From: Megachile rotundata | Lineage: Eukaryota > Arthropoda > Insecta > Hymenoptera > Megachilidae | NCBI RefSeq assembly: GCF_050947335.1 | Contig: NC_134985.1 | Coordinates: forward strand, 21,009,190-21,073,189 | Length of the DNA: 64,000 nt | Reading direction: 5' to 3' | Shown here: one piece after another, positions 1-11,900 of the stretch | How positions within the stretch are numbered: the first letter of the stretch is position 1 | How the letters are laid out: every line of letters begins with the position of its first letter | The notes under the pieces: model-generated | Told to the model about the DNA's origin: nothing | What the model saw: only the letters and a program-made list of their open reading frames with translations | The model's database searches: none | Position numbers and translations under genes: made by a program

Positions 1-654
1 GACGCTGAGCTATAAAGTCTGGTTCCATATTACCAATAATTTTCTTTGGAGGAAGTGCCAGGTCAATGCCTGATATACACAAAGCTGCATTAAGCTGTAC
101 AAAGTCATTGTAACGTCTGCTAACTCTCCAAGATTTCTCTGGAAGTGGACCTCTTTGTATTTTAATTACGTACTCCTAAATTTATACAAAATACCATTAC
201 ATTGGTAAAAAATTATTTCAAGTGGATAAACTCTACATTTTTGAAGTTCATATTTTATTAGTGTTCACATATTGTTGTTATTTATGTCCAAATAAATTTG
301 AAAGAAATTTCATGATAAATATTTATAGTATAACCACTTCAATGTTCAACATCGAATACAGATGCAACAACTTGTCAGTACGAAAATTGAAAGAGTTTAA
401 TGTTCGGTAAAGGAAAGATCGAAAACGACTGCGTAATTAACGTCAGTACTCTTCGATTCAACGATAAGAGATTGGAACGAAATTCCAATGTATACGAACT
501 TCACCTTTCATCGAGCAAATGTCAAAATATACCCGTTAAGCGTGCGCCGTACCGTATGTCCGTCGATTGTTCTTGCATTTTCAATGACGCTCGTCAGCTT
601 TTCTGTATCATCTAGCAGCACTTTATTCGTGTATCGCTTCTCAAATAAAGCCAT
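1..654 (-). CDS. PXK: PXK-like PX domain protein, 5' end only (partial)
   Basis: Two coding exons read on the minus strand: 654-553 (ATG at 654, 34 codons) and 175-1, running off the left edge. The junction is phase 0, with donor GT at 552-551 and acceptor TTTAG at 180-176. Exon 1 carries the PXK N-terminal motif KVLLDDT and ends in DGHT. Exon 2 opens EYVIKIQRG and contains RRYNDF and LPPKKIIGNM, the phosphoinositide-binding core of a PX domain in the form found in PXK (PX domain-containing serine/threonine kinase-like). In the family the PX domain targets endosomal membranes and is followed by a kinase-like domain, which lies outside the window. The gene diverges from RCHY1, with about 1.2 kb between the ATGs. 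The family call rests on recalled human PXK sequence and is strong; only about 92 residues are visible. Confidence 0.9.
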
Positions 655-1853
655 TGATCATTAATCCGACGGAATGCAGAGCCCGTGCGGGGCGAACTGC
701 GTGTCTCTATCGCATACTTTCCGCGGGCCGCCATACATGACGTACTTCTCCTTCATTTCATTTTCTTCCGTTCAACGATTACACTAATCAAATTTGACAA
801 GCTCCTCTCACTATTCAACACCCATCGTACACCATTTTATCGGGGGTGCGCATGTGCATGGTGTAGAAGTATGGCGGTAGAAATGTTATACCTGCATATT
901 CACCAATAATTTATTTATAATAAATATCTTGTCATATCTCTATAATATATTCTCTGTAATTTTAAAAGAGAATATTTGTAATATACAGAAAATTTATTAC
1001 AAATTATTAGAGGTTAACATGAAAGTAGATTTGCTTGATTTAAATTTCCCGCTCGTTTGTACAAGCAATTTAAAGAGACAGCGTTTTCGAGAGATCAGAG
1101 ATGCCGACAGAGAGTGTCGCCTCTGATCTACTGTGTAGACATGGTCATGAAGCGAGAATTTATAGACTGACGCCACATTATTCGTAAAGACCTCTCTGAA
1201 TTTAGCCGAGGTACGTAAATTTACAACGCTTCTCTCTCGAATCAAAATATAAATTACTATCGCGACGCAGTAGTTCGTCTCATCGTCACAACTTCCGGTT
1301 TGACTTTTGCATCTTTTTTTCACTTGCGTTGACTGCCGTTGTAATCAGTATACCGTGGTGATAGTACAACGAAGAGGAGTAGTAGATTCGTAGTGTCGAT
1401 CGTGAAACGGTTTTGCCTAAAATCACCGAAAAAGTGTTGCTTCGTCAATTTCCATCGTTTAGTGATCGACTAAACATTGGTAATAATTATTTTGGTCGAT
1501 AGAAGGTATAACGAAAATCTCACGATCCCGTGAGATCAGATCGTGAGATTCCTTCGGAAACGTCGACAAATTAGAGAGAGCAGCGTTGTACGCAGCTTGA
1601 AGACGATGGCTCGATTCAGTTTTATCCCCGCATGCGGACATATGAGATTGGAGAAGTTTCCTGTCAGTTCGGGTTGACTGCGTACCCGTGGGCTGTTCGT
1701 ATTCCCCACGCGATTTGAACGTTCGACACGTCCGATGCTCTTCTTTTTTCCGCCGTGTTTGAATCGCCGCCAGCGTGTTAATTAAACAAACAAACTGTGG
1801 GCCAGCGGTGTTAATCGAGCACGCCGCGAGAAAATCTGGTAAGGACGTGCGGA
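655..1853. promoter_or_regulatory. Divergent promoter and 5' leaders between PXK and RCHY1
   Basis: About 1.2 kb separates two divergent start codons with no other convincing gene. A GC-richer block at about 680-880 contains two oppositely oriented GCCGCCAT/ATGGCGG-type motifs (about 726-734 and 871-877), as in many housekeeping promoters. The RCHY1 reading frame has a stop at 1812-1814, before its ATG, so the last stretch is 5' leader. A perfect 12-bp stem at 1516-1550 lies in this leader region. Transcription starts cannot be placed from sequence alone. Confidence 0.5.
1516..1550. repeat. Perfect 12-bp inverted repeat upstream of RCHY1
   Basis: Arms AATCTCACGATC (1516-1527) and GATCGTGAGATT (1539-1550) are exact reverse complements around an 11-nt loop that itself contains GTGAGATC. 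It lies about 300 bp before the RCHY1 ATG and could fold in the 5' leader if transcription starts upstream. Confidence 0.8.
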
Positions 1854-4800
1854 ATGGAAAAAGAAGGAGGCGGCAGAGGGAAAAGAAGCAGGAAGTTAGG
1901 ATCGATACGAGATATGGAGAATAACGACGTAGCGCGCACCGTGGCCGAACGCGCGTCGACGTCCAAGGAGGAACCTCTGGAAGCAACCGCCGACGATGAT
2001 TACGGCTGTGAACATTACAAGCGAAAGTCGAAGTTCGTGGTGAGCCTTTTGATTCCTTTTCCAGTCAACCGAGTCGAGTGCCGCCTCCGTTTTCGACTTT
2101 GATCACGCGGGTATCTAGTGATCAATTTGTGACTTTTCCAGCTCTTCGTAATCCTTTCGCTCGTCTTACGGCTTCTTCCGTGTCAACCATTTTTTTCGAT
2201 GAACGCTGACATTGATTGATCTTGTTAACCCCTCGATTTTCCGACGATATCGTCCCCGTAGATTCATAAATATTCCTTGCAATTTCTAACTTGATTCGAG
2301 AACTCTCGTAACAGTGTAACGAGAGTTAATGATTGTTCTTCGCATAAATGATTAATTTGGATGCTAGATCGCCGACGAGACGTACGTCATCAGTTGACAG
2401 TTCGTTATATTAATTCGCGTAGCGATGCTTCAGTGGTTATATGTGTATTTTCTGACGATACTGCTTTCGCGGTAGATAGTATTTTTATAGTAACAAGTCT
2501 TGAAATATAACGTGGATTATTCGATGAGTTTTTGCGCAATAGTAGAGCCTAAAAGACTGATAATGAAGCTCGGTTTTAAGAGTAAGCGATTATTAGTTTA
2601 TAACGGTGATGGGCAAATCAAGTGCCCGCTGAAGGTCTGGCAAACATCAATACGTACGATACGAAGCTGGTACGAGATTTCAAACTTTTAAATTTGGAAA
2701 TACGAGCTGGCAATTAACAAAACACCTACCAGTACACTGACGTTCAATATATAAAAACTTACCGAACAGATTACATCTAGAGATGTTGATTTATAAATTA
2801 CTTATGAATTGAATTTAACTTTCACATTGTTAACGTAGTTACTGTCAGTCCATCAAAGAATCGACAAGTCACGAGGTTTTTTTCGTTTTTTTAGGAAACG
2901 AAACTCGTTAAGTCTAAATCGAAATATGAGTTCATATTATCTGAATATTTAATTTTGTCATTTGAACAGATCGTTTATGACAGGAAAATGGGTCAATCGA
3001 TAAAATTACTGAAGACATTGAAACAACGAAACACAACAAAGAAGGGCGGAGATGTATCTTTTAACCTAACCTAATATTGAAATTTGGCGCCAAATTAAAG
3101 TGCGTTTTGAAATTTGTCAAGTTCCATGCCGAACGATCTAATAATTAACGTTCATTTATTTTCCAAATGTTTTTCGAGTATTATCTGAAACGATAAACGA
3201 TGAAAAATTGTTGTACGTGATTAAATTATAGAATCGAAAAGTTCGATAGCTTCGCAGCTATCCTTGAACTTGTTGGATAATCGATAGTACAAACGTTTCT
3301 AAAATAAACGGCACGCGTAGCTGTCTTGCAATTAACAACTGATGCCGAATTTGTTCGTACGCGAGCATTTTCTACTTGCCGCATGTAAACACGTACGCGC
3401 GTTCTGCATACGTGTGTGTACACGGCAAACAAATCGATGAAGTTTAGCCGTGTGTTGTGTAACGAGACGCCCTCTTTCAAAGCTTTGCTAGCAATTGCCG
3501 CGATAAGTCAAATGTCGTGTTTCGCCACCAGCGACCAGTAGTTCCACGTTATTCGAGAAAAGAGAAGGTCATAATTCCGGTTTATTTCTTATCGATCGCA
3601 AACTTGGCAAATATTCGATCATCGGTGAGGGAAGCCGTGCATCAGCCGTTGGATTTGAATTTCCTGCTTCGTTCTATCTTGTTTGTTCGAAAGTATAAAG
3701 ATAAGACGCCGAGATCTTTATTTCTCAAATATTGCCTAAAAGAATAACACCATGAATAAAGATAGGCTTCGCGCGTAGCATCTGAAGAAATAAATGCTAT
3801 TTTGATATCTGTGTTGCCAAAATTACAATAAGAAATTATATGGTGCAAGCTTATATTGTCCATCGAATATAGAAGTGATTAGTTATGTGTTCGTATTATA
3901 GTTTCGTGTTTAATTTCAGAATTGAAACTCTTAGATCAGTCTAGTCAATGACGTAGGCGGACATGTTAGGACTCTAGCACGTGGCTTCGAATGTAGGGCT
4001 CTATGTTACGCTGTCTAATAGAAACTCAATGTAATCGTAATTACAATCGATTACATATGTTATTCTATATCGTATGTATCTCGTGACTTGTTAATATTTT
4101 TAACTGGATGCTGTTATTGCGCGGAAAAATTCCTAAGATCGATGATATTAAGTCTGCGATTTCTTAAATCGATTCATGCTATTAATCTTTTTGATACTGT
4201 AAGATGCTTCGTGTAGAGAGTGTCTTCAATGGTGGTACACATTTATTGTGTCCTCCGCATGCCAATATGCGTTCACTGCACGAGTCGAACAGATTTGCCG
4301 AAGGCTTATAAACGCTTACTGCATCGAAAGGGTTAAGGATCAAGGACGAATTCATACGAGGGCTAATTGGATTATTATCTAAGGCCTTTGTTTCCTAAAG
4401 TGTATAAGGATCGTCGGCGATGCATTTTTGAGGTGTTCGAAGCATGAACGAACCTACAAATTTTTATATCTTGCAATTTTTTGCAGCATTAAAATTAGGA
4501 TGCTATTTTATAATAATTAATGTAGTTTATTCTTTTGAAGTTTTTACTAGCTAAATAAATAATTTTATTTCGAGTAATTTTTGAATCGTTAAAATTTTTT
4601 TCAGACGCCATGTTGCAACAAGGTATACACATGTCGATTTTGTCACGACAAAGAGGAAACTCATACAGTAAACAGAAAGGAAGTAACGGAGCTGATATGC
4701 GTGTTATGCGATACTCGTCAGCCAGTACAAGCTACTTGCCAAAATTGTCACTGTCGATTCGGTAAATACACGTGTCTCGAATGCAATCTTTTCGACGACG

Positions 4801-5555
4801 AAGACAAAAATCAGTACCACTGCGATGGCTGTGGAATATGCAGAGTCGGTGGCCGCGACCGATTTTTTCACTGTGCCAAGTGCAATATGTGTTTGCCGGT
4901 TCAGTTACAAAATGGACACACGGTAAGTAGCGTATTTCGAAATATTTAATAAACAACTTTACCGTGTACATAAAACGTGTTACGCAGTGACTTTGATCAA
5001 GTAACATTTTCTTCGAATATTTCAGTGCGTGGAGAATGTCTCGCACGCGAATTGTCCTGTTTGCCTGGAGGATATTCACACAAGCCGTATACCTTGTCAC
5101 ATTCCAAATTGTGGCCATTTGCTCCATCGTACGTGTTTCGAGGAATTGTTACACTCAGGGCATTACGCGTGCCCTATTTGCCAAGTATCCCTTTTAGATA
5201 TGACTGACCTATGGAGATTTTTGGACATGGAGGTATCGTTAACGCCGATGCCAGAAGAATACAGAGATCACAGGGTTGATATTCTGTGCAAGGATTGCCA
5301 CGAGGTACATTTCCATATTTATTATTGATATACTTCGGTACATAACATTTTCTAACGTTTCAGGAGTCAGCGGTAAAATTCCATATTGTAGGATTGAAAT
5401 GCTTGAATTGTGGAAGTTATAACACCTGTAGAGTCAAAGGATCTCCGTCTCCAGGTAAATACTGTTATTTGCTACCATGTTCTTCTTCCCTTACAAATTA
5501 TTGTGCAATATTGAATGTCGTGTCTGAAAATCGTTTAGCAGATCCCGAGTGTTGA
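1854..5555 (+). CDS. RCHY1: RING finger and CHY zinc finger protein 1 (Pirh2-type E3 ubiquitin ligase)
   Basis: Five coding exons: 1854-2039, 4605-4922, 5026-5304, 5364-5454 and 5539-5555 (TGA at 5553-5555), giving 296 residues against about 261 in human. The extra length is a charged N-terminal extension of about 48 residues. The CHY zinc finger starts at YGCEHY (residues 50-55) and runs through exon 2 with dense Cys/His, including the CTCHY segment CDGCGICRVGGRDRFFHC. Exon 3 carries a C3H2C3 RING: C178, C181, C197, H199, H202, C205, C217, C220. Exons 3-4 end in a CxxC...CxxC zinc ribbon (LCKDC, KCLNCGSYNT). In vertebrates the protein ubiquitinates p53 and other substrates; that role here is inferred from family. 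Frame phases agree at every junction. The ATG at 1854 is first after an in-frame stop; M21 (1914) is an alternative. Confidence 0.95.
2040..4604 (+). other. RCHY1 intron 1
   Basis: A 2.6-kb AT-rich intron between donor GTGAGC at 2040 and acceptor TTTTTTCAG ending at 4604. No coding segment was recognised on either strand. It holds a 9-bp inverted repeat (AACTCTCGT at 2301, ACGAGAGTT at 2319), an E2F-type palindrome at 3081-3096, and otherwise unremarkable sequence. Confidence 0.85.
3081..3096. promoter_or_regulatory. Perfect 16-bp palindrome containing two E2F/DP-type sites
   Basis: AATTTGGCGCCAAATT is an exact palindrome. Each strand reads TTTGGCGC, which fits the E2F/DP consensus TTTSSCGC. 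It sits in RCHY1 intron 1, just after a CCTAACCTAA tract. Binding is inferred from the motif only. Confidence 0.45.
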
Positions 5556-6876
5556 CGATCCGGAACGGCGAAGAAGAGAATGAATAACAACGCGCCAGAG
5601 CTCTGAGTATTAGTAAAGGGAAAAAGATGCACAATCATTCCCAAGAAAGTGTCGCTTTCGAGCGTTTTTAAAAAGACAGTAGAAAAAAAGCCTTTTTGGC
5701 GTTATACCTCTTTATTGTTTTTAGTGAATTTTTACGCCTTTGTTGATTGTTTTCAGACTTTTTATAGACGTTATTATGTTAGGAGGCTGAACGGAGCGAC
5801 TGATTTTGATCAGCGCCTCAACGTTCATTGTGAAACGCCGAAAAAAATGATTAATAGTCGCGTTACGACGCCCAGCGTATAGATGAAACGTTAATTTCAA
5901 AGATTAATATTCAGTCGTCAAGAACGAAGTATAAACTTCTGATCGCGAAGACAGATTTCTGCATAATGTTAGTCTGTTCGAAGTGAAAAGAGTCAAGCAC
6001 AGTCTCGATATTTTCGTTTTTATTTTTTACCGATTGGTGGCGCGGTATGCGCGGTGTCACCCATTTCCTAAAATTCTTCGCGCGCTGTTTTCAGATAATA
6101 TAGATCCTTACATTTCCAGTATGCGTGACTTTCTTTCGATGCAATCTTTTCGTAAATGCTAATCGATCAATATTGTACTGGTAGTGCTAGTCAAAAAATG
6201 AAAAGAAGAAGAACCCCCTTTTTAGCTATTGTACTCGACAGCTAAGAGTTCCTCTATAGTATCTTACTACACATAGTTTCCCCAATATCATATTATTGCA
6301 GCTATACGTAGAGATAGATAACAATGAGATTATTAATAATAAGACGCATTCTAATTCGTTTACGAATTGTACGCGCAATTTTCGAAAAGATCGCCATCTA
6401 GTCAAGGATCACTCGAGTCACTTCTTGATGTGAACGTTTTTTGCATAAAAAAGTGCGCGGGGGAATCTCAGATAGTTGGGTGACGTAAGCTGATACTCGA
6501 CACGATTTTTGTGACTATTTACGAAGAAAATTCGTATCGTTAAAACGAAATACAATCAGGCTTCGACATTCATCTATCGAAACTTATCGGGCATTTCCAC
6601 CGTGTTATTGTGAATTGAAAACGTATTCATTATCGTGTACTTTGTAATGTACGTATACTTTTAGGTCTCTTTTCGTGCACGCGTTTCAAAACGCGTCTAA
6701 TTTCGCGAAGAAGAACATACTTTTAACGAGGTTAATTGATCTTAATTTATTGTAATAAATTACGAACAATTAATGAAAAATATTTATCAATTACGATAGC
6801 AACTGAATTTTATTTTATAATTGGTGAAATCGTTTCATTTAAACTACGTTTAAACTTGATTTCTTTTCTTTTGATT

Positions 6877-6914
6877 GCGTCAAATTTGTTATAAACTTAT
6901 AACAAATTTAACGC
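6877..6914. repeat. Near-perfect 38-nt palindrome with a 2-nt centre
   Basis: The core is 13 bp perfectly paired: AAATTTGTTATAA, AC, TTATAACAAATTT. After one mismatch a further 4 bp (GCGT/ACGC) pair. It lies in the shared 3' region of convergent genes and its right edge begins a TTAACGCGTT motif that recurs at about 10369. Confidence 0.85.
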
Positions 6915-8690
6915 GTTTCGTGTCGCGTGGATCATCGATGATATATGCAATAAATCAAAGGTATCCATTCTGATTAATTTGAAACTGCTCAAACATTCAA
7001 AGAATATGTAGCGTAAGTAAAATAAGCTGGAAACAGTATTTTCGTTTAAAATTATCAAATAACTAAGCGGTTAAGTGAGCACGTTATACTCAGATGTGGG
7101 TTAATGTTAAAAATAAGTGAATAAGAAAAGAGGTCAAACTAGAAAGAATGCAATTATAATTGGTAACTTCATATTTAATATTATAACGTAATTTTTAATT
7201 TGCCGAGGTTTCGTCAAGAACCCTGGTGCATTCCATAATGACATTTAAGTATACGCAACAAACGCGTGTATAGAAGGAGTCTTAGATTTACGTTACGCTC
7301 GCCAATTCGCTCATAACTATTCGAGTCCAGTTCGTATTATTAGCTGATCTTGTAAAGTATACTTTTTAGATAATAACATAATTTGACACTCGGTACAACG
7401 CAAATGCGCGTCTTCGAGCGACAAAGTTGCAGAGGAGACGTTCTCGAATGAAACAGAACTGCGTTTCAAGCTCAAATAAAACAATTGTTAGACGCTTTCA
7501 GTATACTTCAATGATCATGGAACATATTGACTGTTGATCGAGCTTTTCCACTGTTGAGTAATAAGCGTATTAACTGGTGACGAACATTTAAGAGGTGTGC
7601 GGATCTTGAGTCCCGAAAACTCTAACTGGATCGGAAAACTTCGGGCAGAATTCGACAAGATCTAATTTACGCGCACTGATCGGCTGAAAAATCTAAAGTT
7701 GAAACTTTATAGATTTCAAAATTTGTAAATTGTGAACCGAGGTCAGGCGTATAGCAAAAGATCGAATTTTCAAAGTTCCGAATTCCGATCTCAGCCGAAT
7801 TCGGGATCTCGTACACCTCTCTATATAAGCACTTGTATCTTTTGTCCATTCCATGGCATTCCAGGATTCGTGTAACATGCTAACGTACGATTGCACGAAT
7901 ATTTGAGCTATCGTTCATTATCGTGTTGATATATTAGCACGTTTAATTGAGTATTATTGGCTCGCGAGTATAAATGATGTGAAAATTGACGCGTGACCCC
8001 ACTTTGTCACTGATTATCAGCCTCTGGTAATTTCATTTAGAGGCTGGTGGCACCTTAAATGAATTGTAATACAGAATTCGAAAGGACGTTCACAACGTTA
8101 CCTTTTTTGGTGTGATTATCATCACGTCTTTATTATTCAGTTGTAAATTAAATACCAGTTACAAAGGCTCTTTGTACATAACGGCCGCAATAATGCTTTT
8201 GTTTTATATTATATAATATATACTATTGTATCAAATAAACCGGCTATTATTATTTAAACTCTTTTTTTCTTTTAATGCTCTTACAAAGTGCGATGATAAG
8301 AGGTCGCTACTGTATCGCGAGTGACTTCGACGTACAAAATAAAACTTATATCATCATGATCAACACGCGAATTTGTCCGGCGTAAACTTTGCCTCTCCCG
8401 TACCATAAAAAAGTATTTATTCGTGATCGAACGTATTTAATATTTGTACACGTTATCAGGAGCGTGCACGGTTTACGACTTGGCTTTTTAATAGTTTCCT
8501 TATCGAATGTACATCTCGCTACGTAGCAACTTCCTATCATCCACGAAAAAGGCAGAAGTGTCTTTTGCTTTCGTTTCTTTTCCGCGGTTCATTCGCGTCT
8601 ACGAACAAAATCCTGTAAAGCGTGACATTTCCTCTCCTTTTTAAGATGCAATTTCGGTTGCACCGTGGTTTTTACTTTTAAAGAGAGATT

Positions 8691-8779
8691 CAACTGGTCG
8701 TACCAGTTGCGCGTTGGTACATCCGGATACTATTCACATTTACATCATTCGCGAAGATGTTCCAACGCGCAACGCGTAC
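8691..8779. repeat. Two overlapping, mutually exclusive hairpins in the Myb 3' UTR region
   Basis: Hairpin 1 is CAACTGGT-CGT-ACCAGTTG (8691-8709). Hairpin 2 pairs 8700-8723 with 8756-8779, 21 of 24 positions, around a 32-nt loop; its core arm is GTTGCGCGTTGG with CCAACGCGCAAC. The right half of hairpin 1 is part of the left arm of hairpin 2, so both cannot form at once. The site is 200-290 nt after the Myb stop on its sense strand. Confidence 0.75.
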
Positions 8780-8977
8780 CACTCGCATGACTTGTAAAAT
8801 TTCCTAATACATTTATCTTTCTTCTTTCTTAATCTGGTCCGATAGATCTGATAGAAAAAAAGGCCATATTCCTTAAACGGAAGCGCCGCATTAGTTTCAA
8901 TCACGACTAGTTTAATGTCGCATTTTTTGTACCACGTAGTGCGACCGGATTCCTACGGTTGCAGAAAAGAGGGCTTG

Positions 8978-11900
8978 TTAAAAGTTCAGAGAACGAGGAC
9001 GCAACGGTAGGTATCCATGGCTGCTGAGGAATCGTCGGGCAGCCTGTGTCATCTCCAATTGATCACGCGTGCGTCCGCAAGCGACTGTCGTCCATTGCGC
9101 CTCCAAATGAAGCTGCAACAAAAATAAATCTACTCGATTCGCTTCCTTAAGGAACATGGCGATGCTGTAGGGAGCTGCGGTAGGGGACCTCACGTTAGAG
9201 GTGTCTCTTACACGCAAAGAGCTAGAAAATTAGTTACTCGTTTTACAAGCACCATTTAACACCGATTTAAACGCGAAACATGATATATTGCAACAGATGT
9301 CTCTCGGGGACGTGAAAACTGAACTACCCAGAATGCGAATGGAAATTTGACACGCGAATATTAAATATCCGGGGTCTGAGAGCAGAGAATTTCAGGTACA
9401 ATAACCTTTGCAATTCAACAGGTTTTTTTAATACATAATGCGACCAAATCTCCAAGTTCTTAATTTCTAAATTTACCACAAATGGTCTATCAAATCTTTA
9501 GCTTAAGTAATTAAAATAAAAGAAATGAAAAAGAACTTACCTTGGCTCGTTTAACCGGCCTGAGCGGCAAAGGGCTGAGGATACAACAGGGACTGTCGAA
9601 CGCGTCGAACGTGATCGCTCTCTTGGCGTTAGGCTTCCGTTGAACGGACGCGAAGTCGTGGGAGGTCTGGAAAGGATAGACACACTAGCTACAGCCGGCA
9701 ATCAAGAGAACGTACTTAGAAAAATGCCTATTCAAGATAAACGTTCGTTCGAAAAAAACATGTGTTCAAATTACCGCCACTCGTTTCGAACGTCTCAATC
9801 GAGACTCGAAACAAAAAGAGAGGGGAGTAGAGAGAAAGGAAGTGTAGTTAGAGAGAGAAACAGAACGGTTATGGGAGCTTACTCGAAAGGATAACGAGAC
9901 CGCGCGTCGGCTTGTCCTTACGCGTTGTCTTTTTCTCACTGGGGTACGTTTTCACACGCATGCTAGCGAACTACGTCTCGTGGAATGACTAGGCCTTTTT
10001 CGCATTTCTGTGACGTGTTTAAAGAAACATATATCTCGCGACCACTGGAGCCGCCGCACAATTGTCTTTGGAAGTCGACTTCGAAGAATCAGGGCTGGGA
10101 TGGGAAGGATATACTTTGGTACGCTAGGCCAGGCCTGTACAAAGGCATTTTTACGTTCGAGTTAGTTGTAAACATGCGGCAACTCAACGTTATTATCGAA
10201 GGAATTAAAACAAAATATATATATGTATACATATATATTAATTTAGTAATAAATAGACGCTATATTCTTGTGTATATATATACATACATAATTATAAGGG
10301 ATTCGAGAACCACTCGAAGGACGAAGGAGTCACGGGGATATTTTCGAACGTATGTTCAAGCGTAAATGTTAACGCGTTCCGTAACCGCATGGATCACCGG
10401 TGATCCATTTCTTTCGTTTGGTACTGCAATTAGTTAGAAAACTAGGGACACAGAAGTGAGACTGTAAACAATTTGGTATACGATCAATGGTTTTTACAGC
10501 ACTTTTATAATCTATGGTTTTTCTCTTCAACTTCTTTACATTGTATGTACATTAACAGGATCAATCCTGCGCAATAAATTATAGACACTTTGCTGTTAGA
10601 AAGCATCGACAACAGTTCAGGCAACATTGATTCTTTTTACGAGGGATGCAAGATAAATCACATCGATCTTTTACAAACTCTGGTATAATTTAATGTGTGT
10701 CAAATATCTTTAAATATCATTATTCTAAAAAATATTATACCAAAGATTGAACAAAATCGTTGTGCATCACTTGTCTATGTTGCACTCGAATATTACCATC
10801 TTTGATAGTAACAAATATTAAGTTAAAAAAAGTGGATGCTTCCAGTTCACTTCGTCCCTAAACTGGTTACAAATATACACGAATAATTTACACGAAAATA
10901 ATAAAACATCAACAAAAAAGACAAATGAAGACAATAATACGAGTCTAATATTGTCAGCGAAATCGATAAGACGAAGATCAAGAACGAAGCAAACAAAAAC
11001 GAAACAAAAATCGACTGTAGCCACAACATCGGAAACAACATCGTGATTTTTCGTTCGAGACGAACAGTACGAATCTTTCGAATGTAATAGAAGAATGATG
11101 AACGACGAAATATATATGTATAAAAAAAACATGATACACGCAAAATTAATAAGTTAAGTACATCTTATGGGTTTCTTTAACGAGTCCACTACCTCTGCGA
11201 CTAAATAATAATAATTAAATAACGCGGAATGTTCCGGATTCTTTCACCGGAATCGTAAGTTACACTTAACGGCTTCAAGCATCAACGTATTAGATACATA
11301 AATAATTTAACAGGAAAAAGCATACGCGTCTTTAAAATAAATTAATCGTATATATATATATAGGTCAAACGATATTTTACGTCGTTAATGTTAGTTATGT
11401 TATTTTATACGCTTACAATTATAAGGGGAAGTTTAAGGGGAGGGGACGCTAATAATCTTTGGATTCAACGATACCAGGCGACGATAGAGTTTAACGATGG
11501 CGTTTAAACCATGATTTAGTAATAAATTAAAAAAGAGAGAAGAGGAAGAGGATAAAACAAAAAGAAACAGAAGCAACGAGGCGTGTAACCTTGTTACGAT
11601 GCAGGCAACGTGATTAAAATTACTAAACAAAGGAAAGAAAAAAAAAAGAGACGATGTTAAATAACAGAAAGTTAAAATAAAAAAAGAAAGGCCGGCTAGC
11701 GTGTCTAAAGGCGATTGGTACGGGAATAAAACCAGGATAGGGCGGGTTGAGATTGAATCTGATTCTGATTATGGACATGGTTATTCTCTACCTTCACGGG
11801 ACTAGTCCCTGCTGTTAAGAAACTATCCTCCAACGCCATGGATGCTGGTGAGAACAATACCGATGTGTCCAAACTTTTACTCTGTAAATAAAAAGAGCAC

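Larger units (their letters stand above)
5556..8977. other. Convergent 3' region between RCHY1 and Myb
   Basis: About 3.4 kb of AT-rich DNA between the RCHY1 stop and the Myb stop, holding both 3' UTRs. AATAAA candidates for RCHY1 (plus strand) occur at 6754, 6949, 7475 and near 8232. TTTATT at 8129-8134 gives an AATAAA on the Myb strand about 0.85 kb after its stop. No further gene was recognised; the 77-codon ORF at 5649-5882 has no family resemblance. Two strong inverted repeats (6877-6914 and 8691-8779) lie here. Confidence 0.6.

Noticed and set aside
997..1323. 108-codon minus-strand ORF upstream of PXK
   Set aside because: The PXK start codon and first exon are fixed at 654, and this ORF has neither PXK similarity nor a usable donor.
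1459..1986. 175-codon minus-strand ORF
   Set aside because: It overlaps RCHY1 exon 1 in antisense and the leader; there is no conserved motif, and the composition follows the GC-rich plus-strand exon.
3062..3074. CCTAACCTAA tracts here and near 14703 as possible telomere-like repeats
   Set aside because: Only two units at each site with a 6-nt step, not the insect TTAGG pentamer array; too short to call interstitial telomeric DNA.
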